Shown: positions 24,595 to 32,194 of the stretch, one piece after another | Layout: each line of letters starts with the position of its first letter | Numbering within the stretch: position 1 is the stretch's first letter | From: an uncultured Bacilli bacterium | Lineage (GTDB): Bacteria > Bacillota_I > Bacilli_A > RF39 > UBA660 | Assembly: GCA_947625365.1 (NCBI GenBank) | Contig: CANQNZ010000001.1 | Coordinates: forward strand, 1 to 35,322 | Direction: 5' to 3' | DNA length: 35,322 bases | Made by a program: the position numbers and the translations under genes | The notes under the pieces: generated by a model | Told to the model about the DNA's origin: nothing | Database searches by the model: none | The model's input: only the letters and a program-made list of their open reading frames with translations

Positions 24595-25992
24595 ATGACA
24601 CCAGAAGATTTAGCCAAAAGAGAATTAGATAAGCTAAAGAAAAGTGGCAAATTAACTTTTCCGATAGACCCCTTTAAAATCCTTCATAATGCTGGTGTAT
24701 ACGTTGTATTAAAAAGTTTTGAAAATTTAGATGGTATTATCATTAATGATGAAGATAACTGTACAATTGTAGGTATTAATTCAAACAGCGGATGGCAAAG
24801 ACAAAGATTTACTGCAGCACATGAGTATTGTCACTTTATAAAAGATTTGAATAAAGAAATTGGAATAACTGACTATATTGAGTGCTTAAAAAAATCAAAT
24901 AAAAAAATTGAAAAATATGCAAACGATTTTGCTGGCTATTTACTTATGCCTACTGACGAATTAAGGACCGTATGTGAACAATACAAAAATAAAAATGGTT
25001 TTATTGATTTTGAAAGCATTACAATTATAGCTGAATATTTTGGTGTTAGCTTTAATTCTTGTTTGAATAGAATTGCTTATGGCTTAAATTTAATAAATGG
25101 TGATATTTCTTATGCATCATTAAGACAAAGAATGAAGGAGTATGGAGTATCAGCAAAAAGACAAGAATTAATAGAAAATAAAATTGATAGCACGTTGCTA
25201 TCTAATGTTGTAAGTTCCATGAGTTTTGCTATGATGGATATTAATAAGTATACTGGTCAAAAGTTTTTGCAAAATTATATTTATAATGATAATAAACTTG
25301 AAGGGGTAGTAATTGATAGGAAACAACTTAATTACATACTTGCCGATTTAAATTTTAATGGCACTGATAGTCAATTTTTTGAAAATGATAGAGAAGAAAT
25401 AGTAATGACACTTGGTAATTTAGAATTACAACGATATGTAATTAACACCAAAGATAACATTTTATTTAGAAACTGTGGACAATTACATTCATTATTATTT
25501 AAATATGTTCCATATCCTGATGATAATGGTAAGTATAGGGATGAAACGGCATTATTAAAAAGAGGTACTATACAACCAGTTCCATATTATGAGATAAATG
25601 ATAGAATTAATGCTCTTGATGAAGAATTACAATTTTTTATGGAAAATATAGAACAATATGAAATAGGAGAGTATATAGAGCAAGTGGCATATTTCACATA
25701 TAAGTTTATTGTTATTCATCCATTTAGAGATGGCAATGGACGTATATCAAGAGCTATAATGAATTGGCTTTTAAGCAAGAAGAAAATCCCTCCAATTTAT
25801 ATTGAACAAAAATGTAGAAAAGAATATTATGATGCATTATCAAAAATAGATTTAGAAGAGAATCCGGTTCCATTTATTATGTTTATTGAAAAAAGAATAA
25901 TTCATACAATGATGGAATTGCATAAATATTTATTTGTCGATGAGATAGATGAAGAAGAAATAAATGAGGAGGCTGAAGTTAATGAAAATTAA
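24595..25992 (+). CDS. ImmA/IrrE metallopeptidase - Fic domain fusion protein
   Basis: 465 residues in one uninterrupted frame. The N-terminal ImmA/IrrE-type zinc peptidase has FTAAHEYCHFIKD with HEYCH at residues 76-80, and FAGYLLMP downstream, both typical. The C-terminal Fic domain has the complete HPFRDGNGR motif (375-383), the signature of AMP-transferring Fic enzymes. Before it, DNKLEG (about residue 240) resembles the (S/T)xxxEG inhibitory helix with Asp at the first position. AAGG at 24582-24585 spaces to the ATG at 24595, not 24586. It follows the XRE gene by 1 nt. A derepressing protease joined to an AMPylase suggests a self-regulated toxin or anti-phage effector; this is inference. 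Confidence 0.9.
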   Translation: MTPEDLAKRELDKLKKSGKLTFPIDPFKILHNAGVYVVLKSFENLDGIIINDEDNCTIVGINSNSGWQRQRFTAAHEYCHFIKDLNKEIGITDYIECLKKSNKKIEKYANDFAGYLLMPTDELRTVCEQYKNKNGFIDFESITIIAEYFGVSFNSCLNRIAYGLNLINGDISYASLRQRMKEYGVSAKRQELIENKIDSTLLSNVVSSMSFAMMDINKYTGQKFLQNYIYNDNKLEGVVIDRKQLNYILADLNFNGTDSQFFENDREEIVMTLGNLELQRYVINTKDNILFRNCGQLHSLLFKYVPYPDDNGKYRDETALLKRGTIQPVPYYEINDRINALDEELQFFMENIEQYEIGEYIEQVAYFTYKFIVIHPFRDGNGRISRAIMNWLLSKKKIPPIYIEQKCRKEYYDALSKIDLEENPVPFIMFIEKRIIHTMMELHKYLFVDEIDEEEINEEAEVNEN

Positions 25993-26401
25993 TAAGTGGC
26001 CTAGAAATAATTATACAGGCCCAGGAGGCGGACTATATACAGGCCCAGGAGGTGGATTATATACGGGTCCAGGAGGTGGTGCATCTACAGGCCCAGGAGG
26101 TGGATTATATACAGGTCCAGGAGGTGGATTATATACAGGCCCGGGAGGCGGACTATATACAGGCCCAGGAGGTGGATTATAAACAGGTCCGGGAGGTGGA
26201 TTATATACGGGTCCAGGAGGTGGACTATATACAGGTCCAGGAGGTGGATTATACACCGGTCCAAGTGGCGGAGCATATAATGGCCCGGGAGAATCATATA
26301 TGAGTAATATTCCGCCATGGCCAGTATTTGTAAAAGAATTAGAAAAAAGAGGTTATAAAAAAGAGGCAGATTTAATTAAAAAATATCATAAATGTGATTA
26401 G
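25982..26401 (+). pseudogene. TGPGGGLY-repeat protein gene interrupted by in-frame TAA
   Basis: AGGAGG precedes the ATG at 25982, which lies inside the 3' end of the ImmA-Fic gene (11-nt overlap). After MKINKWPRNNY come eleven 8-residue units (24 bp each), mostly TGPGGGLY, with TGPGGGAS and TGPSGGAY variants. In unit 7 the TAT codon for Tyr is TAA (26180-26182), giving a 66-residue product. Beyond it the same frame stays open through four more units and a distinct helical end, SNIPPWPVFVKELEKRGYKK, to a TAG at 26399-26401. I recall similar repeat-plus-PPWPVF small proteins of unknown function in other bacteria. Either one base has broken the gene or the stop is read through. Confidence 0.75.
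26015..26278 (+). repeat. Eleven 24-bp tandem repeats
   Basis: Units of the type ACAGGTCCAGGAGGTGGATT plus ATAT, with mostly synonymous C/T and A/G changes between copies. The synonymous differences suggest selection on the protein repeat rather than very recent slippage. Confidence 0.9.
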
Positions 26402-26446
26402 AAAATGTTGTTATCATTAATCTTTTTATGTTGTAATAATCAAGAG

Positions 26447-26507
26447 TAATCGATATTCTAGATATAGCTTTGAAGTTGAAATTTTAGAAAGAATATTACA
26501 TCGTTAA
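26447..26507 (+). repeat. 61-bp direct repeat, copy B (relic 3' end of kinase-like gene)
   Basis: Identical to 24110-24170 at 59 of 61 positions. It still encodes RYSRYSFEVEILERILHR and the stop codon in frame, but no gene body precedes it. It lies 7 nt upstream of the -35 of the leuS T-box promoter. Confidence 0.85.
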
Positions 26508-26513
26508 AAAAGA

Positions 26514-26542
26514 TTGAATATTTAGCTTTTATCGCATATAAT
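26514..26542 (+). promoter_or_regulatory. Promoter of the T-box / leuS operon
   Basis: TTGAAT (26514-26519), a 17-bp spacer and TATAAT (26537-26542). Confidence 0.65.
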
Positions 26543-26548
26543 ATAGAC

Positions 26549-26741
26549 AAGCGATGAAAAAAGAGTAGTAGAATAAGAATTATTTTTAGAAAGCTAGTGG
26601 TTGATGAAAACTAGTAATAAGATTATTTGAACTTGCTTTTGGATGTGATGGGTCATCTCCCTTATGGATTTTAAGCTAGTAATACTAGGAACTTTAGGTG
26701 GTACCACGTTTAAATACGTCCTTTAGAGGATGTGTTTTTTT
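26549..26741 (+). promoter_or_regulatory. T-box riboswitch (leucine)
   Basis: The leader has the standard T-box parts. The stem I distal region has AGCTAGTGGTTGATGAAAAC. A GAACTTGC on the 3' side of stem I offers CTT (26632-26634) as the Leu specifier. The T-box core AGGTGGTACCACG is at 26696-26708. A terminator hairpin (ACGTCCT / AGGATGT, 26716-26733) with a T-run follows. Uncharged tRNA-Leu pairing should favour the antiterminator and allow expression of the downstream leuS, matching the specifier. The 26402-26760 interval otherwise holds only repeat copy B and the promoter. Confidence 0.9.
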
Positions 26742-26760
26742 ATTAGAAAGAGGTTTTATA

Positions 26761-27153
26761 ATGTTATATAATTTAATATTTTTTCTAATTTTATTTGTTA
26801 TAGCTTGGATTATTTTTTCGCTCATTAATAGAGCTAAAATAAATACTAATAAGAAATACCAGATGGCGGAGGTAAAATATTTAATTAGTCGTTTTACTAT
26901 TGATAAAAAGAAAATAGATTATAAGAAGCTTATTAGATTAATTAATATAGCTAATGCTTTTATTATTTCTTTTGTTTGTACAATAATATCCGTACTACCA
27001 TTAAAGTTCTTATGGCAAATGTTAATTGGTTTTGTTTTATTATTTGTTTTAATGTTTTTATGTTATGAATTATTAGGAATATATGCAGTAAAGAAAGGTT
27101 GGAAGAAAAATGGAAAGAGATTATCAAAAAATAGAGAAAAAGTGGCAAAATAG
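26761..27153 (+). CDS. Small integral membrane protein ahead of leuS
   Basis: 130 residues, not recognised. An N-terminal helix (NLIFFLILFVIAWIIFSLI) precedes a basic cytoplasmic stretch and two further helices (about 63-105). A basic tail ends the protein. AAGAGG precedes the ATG at 26761; the longer upstream frame runs through the T-box and is rejected. It overlaps leuS by 44 nt and shares the T-box, so its expression follows leucine tRNA charging. Its link to leucine (for example uptake) is only suggested by context. Confidence 0.7.
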   Translation: MLYNLIFFLILFVIAWIIFSLINRAKINTNKKYQMAEVKYLISRFTIDKKKIDYKKLIRLINIANAFIISFVCTIISVLPLKFLWQMLIGFVLLFVLMFLCYELLGIYAVKKGWKKNGKRLSKNREKVAK

Positions 27154-29926
27154 ATGGGAAGAAAAGGGAGTTTTTAAAGCTATTAATGGTAGTGATAAAC
27201 CACCATATTATATATTAGTAGAATTTCCTTATCCATCAGGTTCTGGTTTGCATGTTGGGCATGTTCGTAGTTATACTGCCCAAGATGCTTTAGCACGAAT
27301 GAAAAGAATGCAAGGGTATAATGTGTTATATCCTATGGGTTGGGACGCTTTTGGAGCTCCAGCGGAAGGGTATGCAATAAAAAATCATATTCATCCTAAA
27401 CAAGCAGTTAAAGAAAATATAGCAACTTTTAAAAAGCAAATGCAATCTTTAGGATTTTCCTTTGATTGGGACCGAGAATTTTCAACTACTGACCCGGAAT
27501 ATTATAAATGGACTCAGTGGCAATTTTTACAATTTTATAAACATGGAATGGCTTATAAGGAAAAAGTGCCAGTAAATTGGTGCGATACATGTAAAACTGT
27601 TTTATCAAATGAAGATGCCGCTGGGGGTGTTTGTGAACGCTGTGGCAATAAAGTTGTTCAAAAAGAAAAATCACAGTGGATGCTTAAAATGGCTAGTTAT
27701 TCAGAGGATTTACTTAAAGGCTTAGATGATACTAACTTTGCCGAAAAAGTAAAACTAGGTCAAATTAACTGGATAGGTAAATCTGTGGGAGCTCATGTTG
27801 ATTTTAAAATAGCAGGTCATGATTTAACCTTTACAGTTTTTACAACGAGATGTGATACTTTATATGGTGCGACTTACTGCGTTTTAGCGCCAGAACATGA
27901 TTATGTTGATATTATTACAACTCCTGATAAAAAAGCAGAAGTCGAGGCGTATAAAAAAGCTTGTGCTTTAAAAAATGATTTAGAAAGAACCGAATTGAAT
28001 AAAGAAAAGACAGGTGTATTTACAGGAGCATATGCAATTAATCCTGTTAATAATAAAGAAATTCCTATTTATATAAGTGATTATGTTTTGGCTACTTATG
28101 GAACGGGAGCTATTATGGCAGTTCCGGCTCATGATGACCGAGACTATGAATTTGCCCAAAAATTTAATATTCCTATTATTCAAGTATTAGAAGAAGTTAC
28201 AGGCACTCCTCATGATAAAGAAGAAAAGAAAAATTCTATTGTTGCGGTAGTTTATGATGAAAAAGAAAATAAATATCTGACTTTAAATTGGGGTAAAAAA
28301 GGTGGTCGCTTATTTATTGGAGGCACTATAAAAGAGGGAGAAACACCACTGGAGTGTGCGCAAAGAGAAATTGCTGAAGAAACAGGTTTTACTTCTTTAG
28401 AGTTTGTAAAAGAATTACCGAAAATAAATCATCATTATTATGCTTATAATAAAGATAAATATTTTAATATTGAAAGTACTGGTTTCTTCTTTAAATTAAA
28501 AGCTAAGAAGCAAGTTGATTTAAATTTAGATGATGATGAAGATTTTAAAGCCGAATGGGTAAGTGAAGATGTTATCTTAAAAGAAGTTAAAGATGAGTTG
28601 CATATGAAAACATATGAATATGCGAAAAATCCAGGAGCTATGACTGGTGATGGTATTCATATTAATTCTGAGCAGTTAAATGGTTTAAATAAAGAAGAAG
28701 CTATAAATAAAATGATTGCTTGGCTTGAGAAAAATCATTGTGGTAAAAAACAAGTAAATTATAAAATGCGCGATTGGATATTCTCTCGTCAAAGATTTTG
28801 GGGGGAACCAATCCCAATGATACATTGTGAAAAATGTGGTTGGGTGCCAATGGATGAAAAAGATTTACCTTTGCTTCTTCCTGATGTGGCTGAGTATGAA
28901 CCAACTGATACAGGCGAAAGTCCTTTGGCTAAAATAACTGATTGGGTAAATACAACTTGTCCAAAATGCGGCGCTCCTGCTAAAAGAGAGACGGATACTA
29001 TGCCTAACTGGGCTGGTTCTTCATGGTATTTCTTAAGATTTATGGATGCTCATAATGATAAAGAATTTGCTTCAATGGATGCAATGAAATATTGGCAAAG
29101 AGTTGATTGGTATAACGGCGGAATGGAACATACGGCTCGTCACTTGCTTTATGCGCGTTTTTGGGTACAATTTCTATATAATATTGGCTTAGTTCCAAAT
29201 AAAGAAATGATTTGGACTAGAGTTTCTCACGGCATGGTTTTAGGTTCTAACAATGAAAAAATGAGTAAATCAAAAGGAAATGTTATTAATCCTGACGATA
29301 TAGTAAAAGAGTATGGCGCCGATACGTTACGTTTATATGAAATGTTTATGGGAAACTATGAACAGGATGCACCATGGAGTACTGACTCTTTAAAAGGCTG
29401 TAAACGTTTTATTGATAAAATCATAAGATTAAAAGATAAGGTTAATGATAAAACCGGTTACAGTAAGGATTTAGAAGCAATAATTCATAAAAGTATTAAA
29501 AAAGTAGAATACGATTTAACACACATGGCTTATAATACAGCTGTTTCGACTCTAATGATTTTAGCTAATGCATATGATGAAAAAGCTGAGCTTACTAAAG
29601 ATGAGTATCATTTATTATTAACATTATTAAATCCAATAGCTCCACATATAACTGAAGAGCTAAACGAAGAATTAGGTTATAAACCATTGACTGAAGAAGC
29701 ATGGCCGAAATACGATGAAGCTAAGCTTATAGATAGCGAAGTAGGAATAGCTATTTCAATAAATGGTAAATTACGTAATACTATTAAAGTACCTATAGAT
29801 AGTTCTAAAGAAACATTAGAAAATTTAGCTAAAAATGATGAAAAAATTCAAAAATATTTAGAAGGTAAAGAGATAGTTAAAGTTATTGTTGTACCTAATA
29901 AAATTGTTAATATAGTAGTAAAATAA
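27110..29926 (+). CDS. leuS: Leucyl-tRNA synthetase with inserted Nudix hydrolase domain
   Basis: Charges tRNA-Leu. HVGH near residue 48 and KMSKS at 717-721 are the class I signatures. A CxxC pair set (CDTCK, CERCG) and the editing domain (TTRCDTLYGATY, GTGAIMAVPAHDDRDYEFA) are present. The protein is 938 residues against a usual ~805-860. The excess is a segment at about 375-505, between IPIIQVLE and GAMTGDGIHINSEQLNG, carrying a perfect Nudix box (residues 405-427: G, x5, E, x7, REIAEETGF). Removing ~130 residues leaves a normal-length enzyme, so this is a domain insertion in frame. Ap4A, a by-product of synthetases, or another nucleotide may be the substrate; inference. Confidence 0.95.
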   Translation: MERDYQKIEKKWQNRWEEKGVFKAINGSDKPPYYILVEFPYPSGSGLHVGHVRSYTAQDALARMKRMQGYNVLYPMGWDAFGAPAEGYAIKNHIHPKQAVKENIATFKKQMQSLGFSFDWDREFSTTDPEYYKWTQWQFLQFYKHGMAYKEKVPVNWCDTCKTVLSNEDAAGGVCERCGNKVVQKEKSQWMLKMASYSEDLLKGLDDTNFAEKVKLGQINWIGKSVGAHVDFKIAGHDLTFTVFTTRCDTLYGATYCVLAPEHDYVDIITTPDKKAEVEAYKKACALKNDLERTELNKEKTGVFTGAYAINPVNNKEIPIYISDYVLATYGTGAIMAVPAHDDRDYEFAQKFNIPIIQVLEEVTGTPHDKEEKKNSIVAVVYDEKENKYLTLNWGKKGGRLFIGGTIKEGETPLECAQREIAEETGFTSLEFVKELPKINHHYYAYNKDKYFNIESTGFFFKLKAKKQVDLNLDDDEDFKAEWVSEDVILKEVKDELHMKTYEYAKNPGAMTGDGIHINSEQLNGLNKEEAINKMIAWLEKNHCGKKQVNYKMRDWIFSRQRFWGEPIPMIHCEKCGWVPMDEKDLPLLLPDVAEYEPTDTGESPLAKITDWVNTTCPKCGAPAKRETDTMPNWAGSSWYFLRFMDAHNDKEFASMDAMKYWQRVDWYNGGMEHTARHLLYARFWVQFLYNIGLVPNKEMIWTRVSHGMVLGSNNEKMSKSKGNVINPDDIVKEYGADTLRLYEMFMGNYEQDAPWSTDSLKGCKRFIDKIIRLKDKVNDKTGYSKDLEAIIHKSIKKVEYDLTHMAYNTAVSTLMILANAYDEKAELTKDEYHLLLTLLNPIAPHITEELNEELGYKPLTEEAWPKYDEAKLIDSEVGIAISINGKLRNTIKVPIDSSKETLENLAKNDEKIQKYLEGKEIVKVIVVPNKIVNIVVK
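28232..28624 (+). other. Nudix domain insertion within leuS
   Basis: The boundaries are approximate, from SIVAVVYDEKENKYL to about YEYAKN. The catalytic box GTIKEGETPLECAQREIAEE continues TGF and contains all conserved Glu residues. It replaces the short loop found at the C-terminal edge of the CP1 editing domain in E. coli LeuRS. Confidence 0.85.
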
Positions 29927-29946
29927 CACCTTAGGGTGTTTTTTTG
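29925..29946 (+). terminator. Terminator of leuS
   Basis: AACACC (29925-29930), loop TTAG, GGTGTT (29935-29940), then T to 29945. Confidence 0.75.
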
Positions 29947-30017
29947 TGAACATATTATATTCATACATTCCAAAAATGTTCCTCTTACATACAATAAAAT
30001 TAGAAAGAGGGAATGAA

Positions 30018-30917
30018 ATGGAAAAAGCTTATTTTCCTATGAAATATTATAACTTAACTCAAGGTTATTTAAATAGTAGCACTCATCAAGGGACGTACGC
30101 TTTAGATACAGCGGGAAAAGATACTGGCAAAGATGAAATTTATGCTCCATTTTCTTGTAAAGTAACCAAAAAATATGTTAAAGCTGGGCATGCTTATACG
30201 GTTTGGCTTACAAGTTTAAATAAAGTTTTATGTGCTAATGGAAAAGAAGAATATTTAACTATGATGATAGTTCATCCTGAAGATATTAACAAGTTGCAAG
30301 TCGGCCAAGAATTTAAACAAGGACAGCTAGTTTGTCACGAAGGCAAGACCGGTAATGCATCTGGTAATCATTTGCATATGGAAATTGGAATAGGAACATG
30401 TGGTTGGCATAAAAATTCTCAAGGCATTTACATGATAGATAATGCTGTAAAGCCGGAAGAATATTTATTTTTAAAAAATGATACTATTGTAAAAAATGAT
30501 ATTTATAAAAATACTAAATATACTTTTAAGAAAGAAAGTGAACCAATATCAACTACTAATATTTTATATACAACAAGTGATTTAAATGAAAGAACAGGCC
30601 CGGGTACTAATTATTCAATAGTTAATAGTCTTTTAAAAAACACGGCTGTTAAAGTTTATGAAACAAAAGGAACTTGGGCGAGAATTGAACAAGGGATTTG
30701 GGTTAGCAATAATTTTTTAACAAAAACTAAACCGGCGAACCATTATAAGAGTATGGAAGTTTATAACTGTCAAACGTTAAATGTTCGTAAAAATTACAAT
30801 AATGGCGCAATTGTGGGGACGCTTCCAGTTAATGCGGTAGTTACAGTGATAGAAGTAAAAAATAATTGGACACGTATTGGACAAAATAGATGGGTTTATA
30901 ACGCTTATTTAAAATAA
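30018..30917 (+). CDS. M23-type peptidase with two bacterial SH3 domains
   Basis: 299 residues. An M23 (LytM-like) zinc endopeptidase domain has HQGTYALD and HLHMEIG, which supply the metal ligands; it would cut peptide cross-links of peptidoglycan. Two SH3-type wall-binding domains follow (LNERTGPGTNYSIV with W..I..G.WV, and LNVRKNYNNGAIVG with the same ending). No signal peptide or membrane segment is seen from the ATG at 30018, which AGAGGGA (30006-30012) supports. That layout is typical of phage endolysins, but no other phage gene is near. An unassigned export route or a domesticated endolysin are both possible. Confidence 0.85.
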   Translation: MEKAYFPMKYYNLTQGYLNSSTHQGTYALDTAGKDTGKDEIYAPFSCKVTKKYVKAGHAYTVWLTSLNKVLCANGKEEYLTMMIVHPEDINKLQVGQEFKQGQLVCHEGKTGNASGNHLHMEIGIGTCGWHKNSQGIYMIDNAVKPEEYLFLKNDTIVKNDIYKNTKYTFKKESEPISTTNILYTTSDLNERTGPGTNYSIVNSLLKNTAVKVYETKGTWARIEQGIWVSNNFLTKTKPANHYKSMEVYNCQTLNVRKNYNNGAIVGTLPVNAVVTVIEVKNNWTRIGQNRWVYNAYLK

Positions 30918-30920
30918 ATA

Positions 30921-30951
30921 TTGCATAAAACAATTTTAGAAGTGCTATAAT
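30921..30951 (+). promoter_or_regulatory. Putative promoter of the Hsp20 gene
   Basis: TTGCAT (30921-30926), a 19-bp spacer and TATAAT (30946-30951) preceded by TGC (extended -10). No CIRCE-type inverted repeat was seen. Confidence 0.5.
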
Positions 30952-30976
30952 ATTTTTGGAAAGGAAGTGTTAAAAA

Positions 30977-31390
30977 ATGTTGTACCCAAGAAAACGTAAT
31001 TTCGATTTATTTGATGGTTTTGATGACTTTTGGGATTTTCCTAAAGAAAAAAATATCATGAGAACTGATATTAAAGATAAAGATAATCATTATTTAATCG
31101 AAATTGATTTACCAGGTTATGAAAAAAACGACATTCAAATTGAAGTAGAAGACGGTTATTTAACGGTAACAGCTTCTAAAAATGAAAACAGCGAAGACAA
31201 AGAAGAAGGCCGTTTTGTTCGTAAAGAAAGATACTTTGGCAAATGTTCTCGTAGCTTTTATGTCGGAAAAGATATTCAAACTGAAGATGTTAGCGCTTCT
31301 TTTAAAAATGGTACTTTAAAGTTAAACGTTCCGAAAAAAGACGAGAAAAAAGAATTACCAGAAAAGAAATATGTTGAAATTAGTGACTAA
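30977..31390 (+). CDS. Small heat-shock protein, Hsp20 family
   Basis: 137 residues, an ATP-independent chaperone that holds unfolding proteins. The alpha-crystallin domain spans about residues 25-125, with IEIDLPGYEKNDIQIEVEDG, the FVRKERYFGKCSRSF strand and the C-terminal GTLKLNVPKK motif. AGGAAG precedes the ATG. Monocistronic, with its own promoter and terminator. Confidence 0.93.
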   Translation: MLYPRKRNFDLFDGFDDFWDFPKEKNIMRTDIKDKDNHYLIEIDLPGYEKNDIQIEVEDGYLTVTASKNENSEDKEEGRFVRKERYFGKCSRSFYVGKDIQTEDVSASFKNGTLKLNVPKKDEKKELPEKKYVEISD

Positions 31391-31403
31391 TTAGTCACTT
31401 TTT
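31382..31403 (+). terminator. Terminator of the Hsp20 gene
   Basis: A perfect 18-bp palindrome AGTGACTAATTAGTCACT (31382-31399) followed by T residues. The stop codon is inside it. Confidence 0.65.
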
Positions 31404-31472
31404 CTTTGCCCAAAATTAGGAATATTTTTAAGCATGTGATATAATTTAGATGTAAAAATTTAAAAAATAATA

Positions 31473-31501
31473 TTGACATGTGTATTAAATACGCATATAA
31501 T
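31473..31501 (+). promoter_or_regulatory. Consensus promoter of the NrtR-like gene
   Basis: TTGACA (31473-31478), a 17-bp spacer and TATAAT (31496-31501), a perfect sigma-A promoter. The spacer is filled by a palindrome. Confidence 0.75.
31478..31496. promoter_or_regulatory. Candidate NrtR-like operator 1
   Basis: ATGTGTATTAAATACGCAT is a 19-bp palindrome around a central A with one mismatched pair. It lies between the -10 and -35 boxes, where a bound repressor would block polymerase. Confidence 0.55.
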
Positions 31502-31522
31502 AGAATTGCGAGGTGGATGGAA

Positions 31523-32194
31523 TTGGAGGTTAATAACCCGCTATATAAAAATCAGGGAATACATGTTATTTCTAGTATTTTTACAGTTTCTAATGGAGAA
31601 GTTAAAGTGCTTTTAATCAAAAGAAAAAATAATCCCTATAATAATATGTGGGCATTAGTAGGAGGCGCTTTATATAATAATGAAGAATTAGAAGCGGGCA
31701 TGAAAAGAGAAATAAAAGAAAAAAGCGGTATTGATAATATTGAACTTTATTTTTCTGGAGTTTTTGGTAAAGTACATCGCTCACCGGTGATGAGAATGGT
31801 GGCCACGTCTTTTATCGGTGTAATTGATAAAGATAAAGTAGAAGTTATGAAAGAAACTTTAAAAACATCAAATGCTGATTGGTTTTCAATTACAAACATT
31901 CCAAATCTTGCTTATGACCATAACGAAATACTTAATCAAGCTTTAGAAACTTTAAGAGAAAAAATAGGTTATACTGATATTTTAAAGTCGCTTTTTCCTA
32001 ATGGTTTTACCCTTCCGGAAGTGCAAAGAACTTACGAGATAATTTTAGGTAAAGAATTTGACCGAAGAAATTTTCGTAAGAAGCTTTTAAATTCGGGAAT
32101 GATAAGTGACACTAATAAAACAGTGGTTTTTAAGGGTAATAAACCGGCGAAACTTTATAAGTTTAATGCTATCCAAAATAAAAATGTATTTTAA
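31523..32194 (+). CDS. NrtR-like Nudix-HTH transcriptional regulator
   Basis: About 223 residues. The N-terminal Nudix-like domain has GGALYNNEELEAGMKREIKE and then KSGI: the box is present but the second Glu of the EE pair is Lys, so hydrolysis is probably lost and the domain may only sense a ligand. The C-terminus (FTLPEVQRTYEIILGKEFDR, NFRKKLLNSGMI, KPAKLYKFN) matches the winged-helix of NrtR proteins, repressors of NAD-related genes that respond to ADP-ribose-type nucleotides. An ATG at 31478 precedes the predicted transcription start and is excluded. TTG 31523 is 6 nt from GAGGTGG; ATG 31517 abuts it. Confidence 0.85.
   Translation: MEVNNPLYKNQGIHVISSIFTVSNGEVKVLLIKRKNNPYNNMWALVGGALYNNEELEAGMKREIKEKSGIDNIELYFSGVFGKVHRSPVMRMVATSFIGVIDKDKVEVMKETLKTSNADWFSITNIPNLAYDHNEILNQALETLREKIGYTDILKSLFPNGFTLPEVQRTYEIILGKEFDRRNFRKKLLNSGMISDTNKTVVFKGNKPAKLYKFNAIQNKNVF

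Noticed and set aside
26180..26182. Reassigned TAA codon (alternative genetic code)
   Set aside because: TAA ends most genes in the window and TAG and TGA also act as stops, so reassignment is not supported; a point mutation, error or local readthrough remains.
26015..26278. Possible CRISPR array
   Set aside because: The units are back-to-back 24-bp coding repeats with no spacers; no cas genes are present.
26011..26318. Minus-strand frames rich in PPPGPVYN and other plus-strand frames over the repeat
   Set aside because: They are by-products of the 24-bp tandem repeat. They have no well-placed ribosome site, and only the TGPGGGLY frame has AGGAGG plus a non-repetitive C-terminal domain.
24171..26446. 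Prophage or full integrative element
   Set aside because: No integrase, transposase, relaxase, capsid or replication gene is present; only direct repeats and cargo genes are seen.
27110..29926. Frameshift or assembly chimera creating the long LeuRS
   Set aside because: The frame is uninterrupted, both sides of the insert are in register with normal LeuRS motifs, and the insert is a complete domain with an intact catalytic box.
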